From: Deltaproteobacteria bacterium
GTDB taxonomy: Bacteria; Desulfobacterota; Desulfuromonadia; Desulfuromonadales; BM103
Assembly (NCBI GenBank): GCA_006226895.1
Contig: SBFN01000162.1
Span: 1 to 7,248, forward strand
Length of the DNA stretch: 7,248 nucleotides
Direction: 5' to 3'
This document shows positions 6,131 through 7,248 of the stretch, one piece after another (position 1 is the stretch's first letter; each line of letters opens with the position of its first letter). A program made the translations under genes and the position numbers. The notes under the pieces are model-generated. The model worked only from the letters and a program-made list of their open reading frames with translations. It ran no database searches and was not told the origin of the DNA.

Positions 6131-6211
6131 AAGGGACTGTCCCCGAACGGGGACGGCCTCTATTACTGTGGCAGCTTATCTGGGACAGTCTCCGCGCAGA
6201 GACAGTCCCTT
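6131..6211. repeat. REP/BIME-like palindromic element
   Basis: An 81-base element beginning one base after the permease stop. Outer arms AAGGGACTGTC (6131-6141) and GACAGTCCCTT (6201-6211) are perfect inverted repeats of 11 bases. Each side also folds alone: GTCCCC/GGGGAC with loop GAAC (6139-6154), and GGGACAGTCTC with GAGACAGTCCC (6182-6192, 6199-6209; one mismatch). GGGACAGTCCC-type palindromes are known as REP sequences in many genomes, often linked to RAYT/TnpA-REP transposases; none is encoded here. No T-run follows, so terminator activity is doubtful. Confidence 0.7.
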
Positions 6212-6249
6212 AAATCATCAATAGACCCGCTTCAGGGAAAGGACACATC

Positions 6250-6768
6250 ATGGGACAGGCAATTCAACAAGTAAAACCAGGCGACAGAGTTAAGTTTAAT
6301 TTCACAGGAACGCTGCAAGACGGCACCCTGTTCGATACGACTTATGAGAGCATCGGTTGTGATGACGACGACTGTGGCTGCGATGAGGGGGGGTGCAGTG
6401 ACGACGATTGCGGCTGTAATGGGCACGTCGGACCTATGGAATTAGAGGTTGGCAGCGATGCTTTCTTCCCCCAGATCGAAGAGGCCCTGGTCGGCATGAC
6501 CGCAGGTGATAAAAAAACCATCACCATCAAGTCTGACGATGCTTTTGGTGCTTACGATGCGGAGCAGGTTTCTGCCGTCCCCCGTGACCAGTTTCCCGAT
6601 GATATTGATCCGCAGGTCGGGGACAACTTCGAACTACTCAATGATGATGGCGAGGGTATGGTGGTGTCGGTGATTGATGTGAATGACATCGAGGTTACTC
6701 TCGACGCCAACCATCCACTGGCTGGCGAAGATCTTATTTTCGATGTGGAAATGGTTGAGATTGTTTAG
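6250..6768 (+). CDS. FKBP-type peptidyl-prolyl cis-trans isomerase, SlyD-like, with Cys/Asp-rich insert
   Basis: A 172-residue cytoplasmic (no signal peptide) isomerase and chaperone of proline peptide bonds. Seen: FKBP strand DRVKFNFTGTLQDGTLFDTT (12-31) with the active-site F28-D29 pair; the helix EEALVGM (77-83); the SlyD-type insert-in-flap domain running from AFGAYD (98-103) and VPRDQFP (110-116) to NHPLAG (154-159); and the closing strand FDVEMVEIV. Unusual: residues 37-59 are a metal-ligand-rich insert made of a 12-residue unit present twice (C-x-D-D-D-C-G-C), giving six Cys plus His59. E. coli SlyD carries its metal-binding His/Cys in a C-terminal tail, which is absent here, so the metal site appears moved into the FKBP loop near the active site. 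The usual G-F/W before the helix is replaced by Q75-I76. The start ATG has AAAGGA about 7 bases upstream. A terminator follows at 6840. Confidence 0.93.
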   Translation: MGQAIQQVKPGDRVKFNFTGTLQDGTLFDTTYESIGCDDDDCGCDEGGCSDDDCGCNGHVGPMELEVGSDAFFPQIEEALVGMTAGDKKTITIKSDDAFGAYDAEQVSAVPRDQFPDDIDPQVGDNFELLNDDGEGMVVSVIDVNDIEVTLDANHPLAGEDLIFDVEMVEIV

Positions 6769-6839
6769 GACCTTCGGGACGTGGAACGAGGGACGCGGTA
6801 ATCTCTGTATCCTGATTCTCTTCTTCGTTATGTATATAA

Positions 6840-6873
6840 AAGGGCTGTCCATTTAAGGGGCCGCCCTTCTTTT
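6840..6873 (+). terminator. Rho-independent terminator of the isomerase gene
   Basis: AAGGGC (6840-6845) pairs with GCCCTT (6863-6868). Inside, GTCC pairs with GGGC past one T/C mismatch, with an ATTTAAG loop, and CTTTTC follows. It lies 71 bases after the stop codon. Confidence 0.7.
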
Positions 6874-7107
6874 CTCTGCTTGTACACTTGAGTCAAGTTG
6901 AATCCTGATTGGATCATTACATCATTTTTGACACAGCCAGAAACGGATAAGAGCAAGACAAAGGCAAATGCTTGCCTTACGCCCGTTCGCTATGCTCACT
7001 TGAGTCGCAGAGAACGCAGGGCAAGGAAAGCACTGCATTGGGAACAACCGGTCTTTCTCTGCGACCTCCGCGCCTCTGCGTCAGGTAGGTCCCAGGCTTT
7101 TCCGGCC
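6874..7107. repeat. Repeat-rich non-coding region with several inverted repeats
   Basis: No gene seen. Contents: a 13-base palindrome ACTTGA-G-TCAAGT (6886-6898); a perfect hairpin AAGGCAA/TTGCCTT with loop ATGC (6961-6978); and a long imperfect inverted repeat with outer arms CGCAGAG (7006-7012) and CTCTGCG (7074-7080) and inner arms GAAAG (7026-7030) and CTTTC (7053-7057). CACTTGAGTC occurs twice (6885 and 6997). Strings of the 'CGCAGAG...CTCTGCG' kind recur between genes in many bacterial genomes, so this is probably a dispersed repeat. Whether other copies exist in this genome cannot be seen here. Confidence 0.5.
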
Positions 7108-7248
7108 TTACTCGTCCCCCGTCCCGCGCTCCGCATCCCGCTTTTCTAAAAACCCAATCAACTGCACCACGGCCTGGCTCAACTCTTCAGGCACCTCGGC
7201 AATCTCTTGCAAGCTGGTCGCAAGCCGTTTTGCTGCGAGCAGGGCGTT
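7108..7248 (-). CDS. C-terminal end of an unidentified protein, 5' part beyond window
   Basis: A minus-strand frame open from the right edge to TAA at 7108-7110 gives 46 residues. The sequence is helical and amphipathic with coding-like character (KRLATSLQEIAEVPEELSQ, then AVVQLIGFLEKRDAER). It ends in a short polar tail, RGTGDE. I do not recognise the family. The last codons fall in a GGGACG-rich repeat string (7111-7140) that also occurs inverted at 6775-6795, so the natural C-terminus may have been replaced or extended by repeat DNA. No terminator with a T-run is visible downstream on this strand. Confidence 0.6.
   Translation of the reverse strand, partial: NALLAAKRLATSLQEIAEVPEELSQAVVQLIGFLEKRDAERGTGDE

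Noticed and set aside
6898..7149. 83-codon plus-strand frame at the right end
   Set aside because: It starts with TTG, crosses several inverted repeats, and overlaps the more coding-like minus-strand C-terminus at 7108-7248.

Overview
The window looks like a chromosomal segment of a Gram-negative bacterium. It encodes a periplasmic LolA-like protein with a cleavable signal peptide next to LolC/LolE-type permeases, which implies an outer membrane. The mixture of genes, the moderate base composition and the many small palindromic repeats between genes suggest a deltaproteobacterium, perhaps of the Desulfuromonas/Geobacter group. That placement is an impression from sequence character, not a computed assignment.

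Left block (1-3216, all minus strand): a tightly packed operon reads right to left as a secreted LolA-like protein, then two FtsX/LolE-type ABC permeases. The two junctions are a 2-base gap and a 4-base ATGA overlap. The second permease runs off the left edge but lacks only its last few residues. The ATPase expected to complete the transporter is not in the window and probably lies just beyond position 1.

Middle (3217-5145): a gene-poor stretch holds two diverged copies of a composite palindromic element in opposite orientation (about 3308-3480 and 3703-3830). Several paired substitutions and one paired indel keep the hairpins intact in both copies. Between this stretch and the next gap sits one minus-strand SAM-dependent methyltransferase (3907-4695). 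It has an extended -10 promoter, a strong ribosome binding site, and a terminator formed by the first hairpin of repeat copy 2. The 450-base divergent gap that follows carries a tandem 15-base direct repeat with 21-base spacing and a strongly structured leader (5064-5129) ahead of the permease gene.

Right block (5146-7248): a PF03773-like permease is split by a frameshift into two halves (5146-5637 and 5576-6130). One base after its stop there is an 81-base REP/BIME-like palindromic element. An FKBP/SlyD-type prolyl isomerase (6250-6768) follows, with an unusual duplicated Cys/Asp-rich insert, and then a rho-independent terminator. The remainder is repeat-rich DNA, plus the last 46 codons of an unidentified minus-strand gene that enters from the right edge.

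How the genes fit together: the left operon is a probable lipoprotein or lipid export system. The permease (a family that includes metal and metalloid exporters) and the Cys-rich isomerase could share a metal-related role, but that rests only on their proximity and cysteine motifs. No mobile-element transposase, CRISPR array, tRNA or rRNA was seen.
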